DNA of 7,090 nucleotides from assembly GCA_049801375.1 (NCBI GenBank), contig JBARKJ010000141.1:1-7090 (forward strand), read 5' to 3'. Every line of letters starts with the position of its first letter. Within the stretch, counting starts at the first letter, position 1. Both the position numbers and the translations under genes were made by a program. The stretch comes from JBARKJ01 sp049801375. Its GTDB lineage: Bacteria; Nitrospirota; JACRHJ01. The notes beneath the pieces were generated by a model, which had not been told where the DNA came from, did no database searches, and saw only the letters and a program-made list of their open reading frames with translations. Below, in pieces: positions 1-5,442 of this stretch.

Positions 1-2361
1 GTGCCTCTGGAGCAGCCCAAGCTGTATATCGATTATCCTCTTCAACTGCTCTTCGGTGAGCGGGTGGAATATGATGATGTCGTCGATGCGGTTTAAGAAC
101 TCCGGCTTGAAATGATGCCGCAGAGCCTCCGACACGAGCCTTCGCATCTCCTCTTCGTTTTTGGCCTCCTGTATGAACTGGCTCCCGATGTTGGAGGTCA
201 TGATGACGACCGTGTTCTTGCAGTCCACCGTGCGCCCGTGCCCGTCGGTCAGCCTGCCGTCTTCAAGGAGCTGCAGCAGCACGTTGAACACCTCCGGGTG
301 CGCCTTCTCTATCTCGTCGAAAAGTATCACGGAGTATGGCCTTCTGCGTACCGCCTCGGTCAACTGCCCGCCTTCCTCGAAGCCCACATACCCCGGAGGC
401 GCACCGATAAGCCTCGAAACGGTATGCTTCTCCTGGTACTCGGACATGTCTATCCGTATCATCGCCTTCTCGTCGTCGAAAAGGAACTCCGCGAGCGCGC
501 GCGCCAGCTCAGTCTTGCCGACTCCGGTGGGGCCCAGGAATATGAACGAGCCTATGGGCCGGTCCGGGTCCTGTATCCCCGCCCTCGCACGGCGCACCGC
601 GTCAGATACCGCGACCACCGCCTCGTCCTGCCCGACGACCCGCTCCTTGAGGCGCTCCTCCATCGTCGTGAGTTTGGCCATCTCGCTTTCCAGCATCTTC
701 GATACCGGCACGCCGGTCCATTTCGAGACTATTTCCGCGATGTCCTCATCGTCCACTTCTTCTTTTAGAAGCGAGCCATGGGCCTGCAAGGTGCTAAGGG
801 CCTCGTTCTGCCTCTCAAGCTCACGGTTAAGCTCCACAATAGTCCCGTAACGAAGCTCCGCCGCGCGCCCCAGGTTCCCTTCGCGTTCCGCCCGCTCGGC
901 CTCGCCCTTGGCCTGCTCCAGCTTCTCTTTAAGCTCGCGTATCTTCTTTATGGCCTCTTTCTCGTTGATCCACCGGGCATGGAGCACGGAACGCTTTTCG
1001 TTAAGCTCGGCAATATCTTTTTCGATATTCTTAAGCCGCTCCTTCGATGCCGTGTCTTTTTCCTTCTTCACCGCCTGCTCCTCCACCTGGAGCCGCCGTA
1101 TGGTCCTCTCCAGCTCGTCAAGCTCCGTGGGCATCGAATCAATCTCCATCCTGAGCTTGGACGCCGCCTCGTCGATCAAATCGATTGCCTTGTCCGGCAG
1201 GAACCTGTCCGTAATGTAGCGGTTTGACAGCATCGCCGCGGCGATGAGAGCCGAGTCCTTTATACGGACGCCGTGGTGCACCTCGTAGCGTTCCTTGAGG
1301 CCGCGCAGTATCGAGATGGTATCCTCGACATTCGGCTCCTGCACCATGACGGGCTGGAAACGCCGCTCCAACGCCGCGTCCTTCTCGATATGCTTCCTGT
1401 ATTCGTCTATCGTCGTTGCGCCCACGCACCGCAGGTCTCCCCTGGCAAGCGCGGGTTTCAGCATGTTCGAGGCGTCGACCGCACCTTCCGCAGCGCCCGC
1501 CCCGACAAGTGTATGCATCTCGTCGATGAACAGGATGATTTTCCCCTCGGACTCCTCCACCGCTTTCAGCACCGCCTTCAGCCGGTCCTCGAACTCGCCC
1601 CGGAACTTGGCCCCGGCGATAAGCGACCCCATATCGAGCGCGACTACGCGCTTGTCTTTCAGGCCTTCAGGCACGTCTCCGGCAATTATCCTCTGGGCGA
1701 GGCCCTCGACGATGGCCGTCTTGCCGACGCCAGGCTCGCCTATCAGCACCGGATTGTTCTTCGTCCTGCGGGATAGCACCTGTATCACCCGGCGGACTTC
1801 CTCGTCCCGGCCAATCACGGGGTCCAGCTTGCCCTTCCTTGCGAGGTCGGTCAGGTCGCGCCCGTATTTCGTAAGCGCCTCGTATTTTTCCTCCGGGTTC
1901 TGGTCCGTGACCCGCTCCGAGCCCCTTATCTCTTTCAGGGCAGAGAGAATCGAGTCGCGTCTCGCGCCGGCAGACTTAAGTGCCCGGCCCGCCGCGCCGT
2001 CGTCTTCCGCCATCGCTAAAAGCAGGTGCTCGGTCGAGACGTATTCGTCTTTAAGGCCCTCCATCTCGCGCGCCGCTTTATCTAAGACCTTGTTCAGCCG
2101 GGGCGTGACATAGACCTGCCCCATCTGGCCCGCGCCTGAGACCTTTGGCATCCGCTCCAGCTCCGATATTACCTCGCCTTCAAGCGCGCGTACGTCCGCG
2201 CCGAGCCTCTTAAGTATCGGCGGCACCACGCCTTCCGGCTGTTTCAGAAGGGCCAGCAGGAGATGCTCGACATCCACCTGCTGCTGCCCCCGTCTGCCCG
2301 CCTCGTCCTGCGCAGCAAGTACCGCTTCCTGTGCCTTTACCGTAAATTTATCGAGACGCAT
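1..2361 (-). CDS. clpB: ATP-dependent disaggregase ClpB (Hsp104 family), C terminus cut by window edge
   Basis: ClpB is a hexameric cytosolic AAA+ unfoldase that, with DnaK/DnaJ, threads aggregated proteins through its central pore. The reading frame is open for 787 codons from the ATG at 2361 to the window edge; full-length ClpB is about 860 aa, so roughly the last 70-80 residues are missing, including the sensor-2 region. Visible in order: double Clp-N domain (about 1-145); NBD1 Walker A GEPGVGKT (208-215), Walker B FIDE (278-281), arginine pair R333/R334; coiled-coil M-domain (about 410-525), which marks ClpB rather than ClpA/ClpC; NBD2 Walker A GPTGVGKT (610-617), Walker B ILFDE (679-683), pore loop GYVG (657-660), Arg finger R758 in FLNRID. 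The NBD1 pore loop has Phe (AKFRGEF) where E. coli has Tyr. No frameshift: both Walker motifs lie in one frame. The start is backed by AGGAGG. It is the last visible gene of the hsp20-dnaJ-hspR operon; no convincing promoter of its own is seen. Confidence 0.98.
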   Translation of the reverse strand, partial: MRLDKFTVKAQEAVLAAQDEAGRRGQQQVDVEHLLLALLKQPEGVVPPILKRLGADVRALEGEVISELERMPKVSGAGQMGQVYVTPRLNKVLDKAAREMEGLKDEYVSTEHLLLAMAEDDGAAGRALKSAGARRDSILSALKEIRGSERVTDQNPEEKYEALTKYGRDLTDLARKGKLDPVIGRDEEVRRVIQVLSRRTKNNPVLIGEPGVGKTAIVEGLAQRIIAGDVPEGLKDKRVVALDMGSLIAGAKFRGEFEDRLKAVLKAVEESEGKIILFIDEMHTLVGAGAAEGAVDASNMLKPALARGDLRCVGATTIDEYRKHIEKDAALERRFQPVMVQEPNVEDTISILRGLKERYEVHHGVRIKDSALIAAAMLSNRYITDRFLPDKAIDLIDEAASKLRMEIDSMPTELDELERTIRRLQVEEQAVKKEKDTASKERLKNIEKDIAELNEKRSVLHARWINEKEAIKKIRELKEKLEQAKGEAERAEREGNLGRAAELRYGTIVELNRELERQNEALSTLQAHGSLLKEEVDDEDIAEIVSKWTGVPVSKMLESEMAKLTTMEERLKERVVGQDEAVVAVSDAVRRARAGIQDPDRPIGSFIFLGPTGVGKTELARALAEFLFDDEKAMIRIDMSEYQEKHTVSRLIGAPPGYVGFEEGGQLTEAVRRRPYSVILFDEIEKAHPEVFNVLLQLLEDGRLTDGHGRTVDCKNTVVIMTSNIGSQFIQEAKNEEEMRRLVSEALRHHFKPEFLNRIDDIIIFHPLTEEQLKRIIDIQLGLLQRH

Positions 2362-2365
2362 AGAA

Positions 2366-2371
2366 CCTCCT
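2366..2371 (-). promoter_or_regulatory. Ribosome binding site of clpB
   Basis: The minus strand reads AGGAGG followed by TTCT and then ATG. This near-perfect Shine-Dalgarno sequence fixes the clpB start at 2361. It lies outside the inserted repeat element, so the insertion left clpB translation signals intact. Confidence 0.85.
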
Positions 2372-2385
2372 AAACACGTATCTTT

Positions 2386-2439
2386 CCGTCATTCCCGAGT
2401 GACTTAATCGGGGAATCCAGAGACTTCTAATAAGTTATG
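2386..2439 (+). repeat. Left inverted-repeat arm with bulged palindrome
   Basis: ATTCCCGA (2391-2398) pairs with TCGGGGAAT (2408-2416), leaving one G unpaired and a loop of about nine bases. The flanks CCGTC on the outside and CCAG on the inside match the right arm. The loop differs in length and sequence from the right arm (GTGACTTAA against CTTC) while the stem is kept, so the palindrome itself seems to be what is conserved. Confidence 0.7.
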
Positions 2440-2669
2440 CTTCTCGCAACTTTTAAACTGGCATGTATATCTTGAATATATACTGACATTGCTTCCATTT
2501 GCGTTTCATTGAAAACTGTTTCACTGCCCAAATTATGTAGATTGCCACTTATAACATCGCCAACTTCAACTTCGTGGCCAAGCAGTTCTAAGACGGAATA
2601 TTCATTGCTGTTGTCCTTCACAATACATGTTCCCCTTTTTGGATTATACTCTACAACAGTTCCTTTCAT
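2427..2669 (-). CDS. Small 80-aa protein with cold-shock/OB-fold-like N terminus, cargo of repeat element
   Basis: The function is not known. The protein begins MKGTVVEYNPKRGTCIV, which resembles the first strands of cold-shock-domain proteins (G-x-V-x-x-F/Y-N-x-x-K/R-G), then continues with beta-prone segments (EYSVLELLGHEVEVGDVISG) and ends in a helix-prone tail (about 57-80). It lacks the aromatic RNP1/RNP2 motifs of true CspA, so RNA binding is only a guess. Similar short proteins starting MKGTV and carrying SVLELLG-VEVGDVISG-like segments are, from memory, scattered in proteobacteria without assigned function. The start has a good Shine-Dalgarno, GGAGG six bases upstream. Base composition (about 38% G+C) differs strongly from its neighbours and suggests transfer. 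It points the same way as the operon and would be transcribed by read-through from hspR, or from the element itself. Confidence 0.75.
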   Translation of the reverse strand: MKGTVVEYNPKRGTCIVKDNSNEYSVLELLGHEVEVGDVISGNLHNLGSETVFNETQMEAMSVYIQDIHASLKVARSITY

Positions 2670-2717
2670 AACTTACCTCCGAAAGTCGCTGGATTCCCGC
2701 CTTCGCGGGAATGACGG
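2667..2717 (-). repeat. Right inverted-repeat arm with perfect 8-bp palindrome
   Basis: ATTCCCGC-CTTC-GCGGGAAT (2693-2712) is a perfect 8-bp stem with a four-base loop and fits the dRS3 form ATTCCC-N8-GGGAAT. On the minus strand the arm continues through CCAG, GACTT and the GGAGG ribosome site to the ATG of the small gene. The repeat arm therefore supplies both the ribosome binding site and the start codon. Confidence 0.75.
2676..2680 (-). promoter_or_regulatory. Ribosome binding site of the small cargo gene, inside the repeat arm
   Basis: The minus strand reads GGAGG, six bases, then ATG (2669). The corresponding place in the left arm reads CTAAT instead of CGGAGG, so only the arm in front of the gene carries the Shine-Dalgarno. 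Confidence 0.75.
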
Positions 2718-3101
2718 CTAATTTTTTCTTACCTTTATAATTTCCCCATCCGGCGCCTTCGCAAGAGGATGTTTCAACTCCTGCTCGCGCCGCGCAATCT
2801 CACGCATGAACTCCTCGCGCATATCGTGCATCATGCGGTCCATCTCGTCCTGGAGCTTCTGCATCCTCTCCCGCATAGTAAGTATAACCTCCACACCGGC
2901 AAGGTTCACCCCCATCTCGCGGGTCAGGTTCAGTACCGTCCGTATGCGCTCCACGTCCTCTTCCGAGTACATCCGTACGCTTCCTTTGCGGGAGGGATGT
3001 ACGAAGCCTTCGCGCTCATAAAGCCTCAGCGTCTGGGGATGCACGCCCAGCATCTCGGACACTACGCTGATCATATAAACCGCCGTCCGTCTCTTAATCA
3101 T
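2718..3101 (-). CDS. hspR: MerR-family heat-shock repressor HspR
   Basis: HspR is a DNA-binding repressor of chaperone operons; in Streptomyces and others it binds the HAIR inverted repeat and uses DnaK as co-repressor. This 127-aa protein has the family's opening (VYMISVVSEMLGVHPQTLR, residues 8-26), a winged helix-turn-helix running to about residue 70 (LYEREGFVHPSR, then YSEEDVERI), and a Met/Glu/Arg-rich coiled coil (about 75-112) for dimerisation. The HPQTLR(L)Y recognition helix is typical of HspR rather than of metal-sensing MerR proteins, and there are no cysteines. The start overlaps the dnaJ stop in an ATGA, and AAGGTG lies upstream, indicating translational coupling. The basic tail (EIIKVRKN) ends exactly where the repeat element begins. 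It probably represses its own operon through the HAIR-like site at 4715-4735. Confidence 0.93.
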   Translation of the reverse strand: MIKRRTAVYMISVVSEMLGVHPQTLRLYEREGFVHPSRKGSVRMYSEEDVERIRTVLNLTREMGVNLAGVEVILTMRERMQKLQDEMDRMMHDMREEFMREIARREQELKHPLAKAPDGEIIKVRKN

Positions 3102-4279
3102 GTAGATGCACCTTTTCCGCGCCTGAACCCGCTGAAGGTTATGCCGGAACGCGGGTCCTGCGGCACATGGCTCATAAAGTCCTTTAGTGCGGATTTAGCC
3201 TTTTCGTTAAGGCTCGGCGGAACCGCCACCTTCACGCGCACGTAATGGTCGCCCACACCAGAGCCTCCCAGGTGCGGCACGCCCTTGCCGCGCAGGCGGA
3301 ACTCCTGGCCGGACTGCGTACCGGGCGGGATGGTCATCGTAACGACTCCGTCCTTCGTCGGCACGTCCACCTTGGCGCCCAGCGCGGCCTCCGAAAACGT
3401 TATCGGTATCTCGCTGTGGAGGTTGTCCCCGCGCCTTTCGAAATAAGGGTGCTTCCGCACCTTGGTGATAATGTATAGATCGCCCGGAGGCCCGCCGTTT
3501 ACGCCGGGCCCGCCCATGCCCTGGAGCCGGACTTTCGAGCCGTTGTCCACTCCGGCCGGGATTTTTACGGTAAGCTTTTCCGTCTTCGGGACATAACCGC
3601 TGCCGCCGCAGTTTCTGCATGGCTCTTTAATCTTTTTCGCGCCGCCGCATCGCGGGCAGGTCCTGTTTACGCCGAAAGGTCCGCGTCCCGCCTTTATCTG
3701 CCCCGTGCCGCCGCAGTCCGGGCAGGTCCTGGGCGAACTTCCGGGCTGTGAGCCGGTCCCGCCGCATGCCGTGCAGGGCGCCTCCCGCCGGAGATTCAAC
3801 TGGGCGGTGGTCCCGAAGAGTGCGTCCTCCAAATCCACTTCCATGGTCGTGGTCGAGTCCTGGCCCTTCATGGGGCCCATGCCGTGCGCGCCGCCGAACA
3901 GGCCGGAGAAGATATCCTCAAACCCGCCCCCGCCGCCGCCTTGGAAGCCTTCGAAGTCCTCCGGCCTGAACCCGCCTCCGCCGCCGGGCCTGTATTCGTA
4001 CCTGTATCCTCCAGTTCCGCCTCCCGCGCCGGCCCCCGCGCCCGCCGTCTGGTCGAAGGCGGCGTGGCCGAAGCGGTCGTACATCTCGCGTTTTTTGGGG
4101 TCGGAGAGGATGTCGTTCGCCTCGCCTATCTCCTTGAACTTGCGCTCCGCCTCCTTGTCGCCAGGGTTTACGTCCGGGTGGTATTTCCGGGCGAGCTTGC
4201 GGTACGCCTTTTTTATTTCCTTTTCGTCCGCGGTCTTCGGGACTCCAAGGACCTCGTAGTAATCCCTTTTCTGGGCCAT
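3098..4279 (-). CDS. dnaJ: Chaperone DnaJ (type I J-domain protein, Hsp40)
   Basis: DnaJ delivers substrates to DnaK and stimulates its ATPase; it also binds unfolded proteins directly. At 393 aa it has the type I layout: J-domain (5-70) with the essential HPD at 34-36; a very Gly-rich G/F linker (about 77-135) with GGGGG runs; a cysteine-rich zinc domain with four CxxC pairs (C169/C172, C186/C189, C208/C211, C221/C224); and two C-terminal beta domains (about 233-380). The third zinc repeat reads CPRCGGAK and lacks the final Gly of CxxCxGxG, but all eight cysteines are present, so two zinc ions should bind. The zinc domain separates it from CbpA. It starts one base after the hsp20 stop (TAA-A-ATG), with GGTGG within the hsp20 tail as a possible ribosome site, and overlaps hspR by four bases. 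No dnaK or grpE is visible, so its DnaK partner must be encoded elsewhere. Confidence 0.96.
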   Translation of the reverse strand: MAQKRDYYEVLGVPKTADEKEIKKAYRKLARKYHPDVNPGDKEAERKFKEIGEANDILSDPKKREMYDRFGHAAFDQTAGAGAGAGGGTGGYRYEYRPGGGGGFRPEDFEGFQGGGGGGFEDIFSGLFGGAHGMGPMKGQDSTTTMEVDLEDALFGTTAQLNLRREAPCTACGGTGSQPGSSPRTCPDCGGTGQIKAGRGPFGVNRTCPRCGGAKKIKEPCRNCGGSGYVPKTEKLTVKIPAGVDNGSKVRLQGMGGPGVNGGPPGDLYIITKVRKHPYFERRGDNLHSEIPITFSEAALGAKVDVPTKDGVVTMTIPPGTQSGQEFRLRGKGVPHLGGSGVGDHYVRVKVAVPPSLNEKAKSALKDFMSHVPQDPRSGITFSGFRRGKGAST

Positions 4280-4280
4280 T

Positions 4281-4661
4281 TTAGCGTTCCACCTTCACTG
4301 GGACCTTCTTTACCTTGTTCACCTTGGGTATCACCACCTTAAGAAGCCCGTCGTTGAAATTGGCGGAAGTCTTTGCCGAATCCACGTCGCAGGGCATGGA
4401 AAATTTCCTGTGGAAGTTGCCGTAGTTCCTCTCTATGCGGTAGAAGTTCTCATGCTTCACGTCCCGCTCGAACCGCCTGTCCCCTTTCAGCGTCAGGACG
4501 TTGTCCAGGACGGTCAGCACTATATCTTCCTGACTCACCCCTGGAAGCTCCGCCGTCAGGACTATCTCCTTCTCCGTCTCATAGACGTCCACGGCGGGAG
4601 ACCATGTGCTCGGCTTTTCCGTCATCACGTCCTTGAACGGGTCCCATTTAATGATCTTCAT
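4281..4661 (-). CDS. Small heat-shock protein, Hsp20/alpha-crystallin family
   Basis: Small heat-shock proteins are ATP-independent holdases that bind unfolding proteins and pass them to DnaK/DnaJ and ClpB, which are the kinds of partners made by this operon. The protein has 126 aa, somewhat short for the family because the N-terminal arm is only about 20 residues (MKIIKWDPFKDV). The alpha-crystallin domain (about 22-113) shows PAVDVYETEKEIVLTAELPG at its start and the conserved end motif GLLKVVIPK. The tail has a V-P-V triad in the position of the I-x-I motif that docks subunits into oligomers. It is the first gene of the operon, 38 bases or so downstream of the predicted transcription start, with GGAGG seven bases before the ATG. 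Confidence 0.94.
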   Translation of the reverse strand: MKIIKWDPFKDVMTEKPSTWSPAVDVYETEKEIVLTAELPGVSQEDIVLTVLDNVLTLKGDRRFERDVKHENFYRIERNYGNFHRKFSMPCDVDSAKTSANFNDGLLKVVIPKVNKVKKVPVKVER

Positions 4662-4668
4662 TTCAAAT

Positions 4669-4673
4669 CCTCC
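4669..4673 (-). promoter_or_regulatory. Ribosome binding site of hsp20
   Basis: The minus strand reads GGAGG, seven bases (ATTTGAA), then ATG at 4661. I see no four-U or ROSE-like element facing it in the short leader, so thermosensing by the mRNA is not supported. Confidence 0.8.
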
Positions 4674-4705
4674 GGAAGATGGTATACTTGTATTAAGCTT
4701 TTTCC

Positions 4706-4734
4706 ATTATGTCGCTTTAGTGTGTCATTGTCAA
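4706..4734 (-). promoter_or_regulatory. Sigma-70-type promoter of the heat-shock operon
   Basis: On the minus strand, TTGACA (4734-4729) matches the -35 consensus fully, followed by a 17-bp spacer and CATAAT (4711-4706), five of six for the -10. Transcription would start near 4699, giving a leader of about 38 nt. A vegetative promoter of this strength fits control by a repressor such as HspR rather than by a heat-shock sigma factor. Confidence 0.8.
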
Positions 4735-4735
4735 G
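4715..4735. promoter_or_regulatory. HAIR-like operator, candidate HspR binding site
   Basis: The plus strand reads CTTTAGT-N7-TGTCAAG. The HspR operator consensus known from Streptomyces is CTTGAGT-N7-ACTCAAG. The halves match six of seven and five of seven bases with the exact 7-bp spacing. The site covers the -35 box and part of the spacer of the heat-shock promoter, and the -35 box of the divergent promoter, which is where a repressor would work. An hspR gene in the same operon supports the call; binding is inferred. Confidence 0.6.
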
Positions 4736-4755
4736 TCTATTTATAGCGTTATAAT
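4728..4755 (+). promoter_or_regulatory. Divergent promoter for the secreted-protein gene
   Basis: TTGTCA (4728-4733), a 16-bp spacer and TATAAT (4750-4755) form a good sigma-70 promoter. The -10 box ends one base before the first possible ATG (4757), so the transcript would start near 4761-4763. The mRNA would then be leaderless or start at the in-frame ATG at 4763. The -35 box overlaps the opposing -35 box almost exactly. Confidence 0.55.
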
Positions 4756-4756
4756 C

Positions 4757-5356
4757 ATGAATATGATGCAACTTAATAGAAATGCTGTATTTTTAGTCTT
4801 TATCGGCGTGGCCTTGCTGGCCCTCGCCTCTCCCTCAAGCGCGGCTTACGTGGTAACTCTCACCAATGGGGAGTCCATAAGCGCGAAAGACTATAAAGTC
4901 AATGGCAGGACAATCGAGCTGAAAATGGAAGGCGGCAGCGCCTCGTTCCCCCGCTCCCTGGTCGCCTCCATATCCGCGGGCGGCACGGCGGGGAACCTGC
5001 TCTCGCCTTCTTCCGCCGCAAAGGTTCCAGCAAAAGCCGATGCAAAATCCCCCGAAAAAGCCGACGCAAAGGCCGACGCCCAATCCCCTGTACCCGCACC
5101 AGGGACCGGTGAGCAAAACGCCAGGGAAGACACGCCGCGGGACCAGGCTATTATCAAGGGGGATTCCGATGCGGGAACTGAAGGAGTGGCGAAGCCCCCT
5201 GCGGAGGCCGATATGACCGTGGGAGAGTTCCTGGATAAAACTGAAGACGGTGATGACGCCGTAGACGAGGCGGATCAGGACGGCACTCCAGAGGACTACC
5301 AGGGGTTTATGAAGGAAGGTCCGGGCCCGGGAGATAACGCTGCCGGAGAGCAATAA
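4757..5356 (+). CDS. Secreted protein with small N-terminal beta domain and acidic, Ala/Lys/Pro-rich tail
   Basis: The function is not known. A Sec signal peptide (about 1-29) has a short polar start, a hydrophobic core (AVFLVFIGVALLALA) and a likely cleavage after SSAA. It is followed by a small beta-rich domain (about 30-72: YVVTLTNGESISAKDYKVNGR, then a Lys/Glu stretch, then SFPRSLVASI). This is the type of 'V-T-L-x-N-G' module seen at the start of many small deltaproteobacterial envelope proteins. The rest (about 80-199) is low complexity: a linker with repeated ADAK/KADA units (about 91-109), then a strongly acidic C terminus, probably disordered. There is no lipobox or C-terminal membrane anchor, so it is periplasmic or secreted. 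No Shine-Dalgarno precedes the ATG at 4757; from the promoter position, translation may begin at 4763 or 4766. The gene is divergent from the heat-shock operon and shares its control region. Confidence 0.8.
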   Translation: MNMMQLNRNAVFLVFIGVALLALASPSSAAYVVTLTNGESISAKDYKVNGRTIELKMEGGSASFPRSLVASISAGGTAGNLLSPSSAAKVPAKADAKSPEKADAKADAQSPVPAPGTGEQNAREDTPRDQAIIKGDSDAGTEGVAKPPAEADMTVGEFLDKTEDGDDAVDEADQDGTPEDYQGFMKEGPGPGDNAAGEQ

Positions 5357-5383
5357 AAAAGCGCCACACAGGGGCGCTTTTTT
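5355..5383. terminator. Bidirectional rho-independent terminator
   Basis: Six A, GCGCC, a loop ACACAGG, GGCGC and six T make a perfect 11-bp stem including the A/T part. Both strands end in a T-run, so it can stop transcription of the gene ending at 5356 and of the convergent gene ending at 5443. Its first bases overlap the TAA stop codon of the plus-strand gene. Confidence 0.92.
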
Positions 5384-5442
5384 ATTTTATGGCAGCTGTC
5401 CGTTTTGTCCGCGACCGGGCGGACGCCAGCCGCTTTCGTGTG

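Larger units (their letters stand above)
2386..2717. mobile_element. 332-bp MITE-like unit: inverted palindromic repeats around one small gene
   Basis: The ends are inverted copies of one another. The left copy (2386-2439) starts CCGTCATTCCCG and continues GGGAATCCAG, GACTT and TAAGTTATG. The reverse complement of the right copy (2667-2717) shows the same blocks in the same order. The interior holds a single small ORF on the minus strand and is AT-rich (68 of 180 bases G+C at 2461-2640, about 38%), unlike the GC-rich chaperone genes on either side. The right end touches the stop codon of hspR (2718-2720), and the left end stops 15 bp before the clpB Shine-Dalgarno. There is no transposase, so movement would need one supplied in trans. 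ATTCCC-N8-GGGAAT palindromes of this kind are known in Neisseria (dRS3), and similar repeats occur in many proteobacterial genomes. That the whole unit moves as one is inference. Confidence 0.6.

Noticed and set aside
112..2113. Several long plus-strand open frames (for example 161-850, 1295-2113)
   Set aside because: They lie antisense to clpB, whose minus-strand frame is continuous and shows all catalytic motifs. Their translations are Ser/Arg/Pro-rich, as expected for shadows of a GC-rich gene.
2362..2426. A separate promoter for clpB
   Set aside because: The minus strand has no -35/-10 pair with acceptable spacing and no HAIR-like site; the stretch is mostly the repeat hairpin.
2693..2712. 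Repeat hairpin as terminator after hspR
   Set aside because: The stem is strong but no T-run follows on the minus strand, so read-through towards clpB is more likely.
2509..2721. 70-aa plus-strand frame ending in SLDSRLRGNDG
   Set aside because: The ending is the translated ATTCCC/GGGAAT repeat, a well-known false-ORF signature, and the rest is antisense to the better supported small gene.
3884..4342. Plus-strand frames across dnaJ and hsp20
   Set aside because: They are antisense to dnaJ with intact J-domain and zinc motifs; their Pro-rich content mirrors the Gly-rich linker.
4662..4699. RNA thermometer (four-U or ROSE) in the hsp20 leader
   Set aside because: No UUUU or ROSE motif pairs with the GGAGG; the only complement (UUCC) is directly adjacent and too close to fold.
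4835..5353. Minus-strand frames antisense to the secreted-protein gene
   Set aside because: The plus-strand frame has a signal peptide, promoter and terminator; the antisense frames have none of these.
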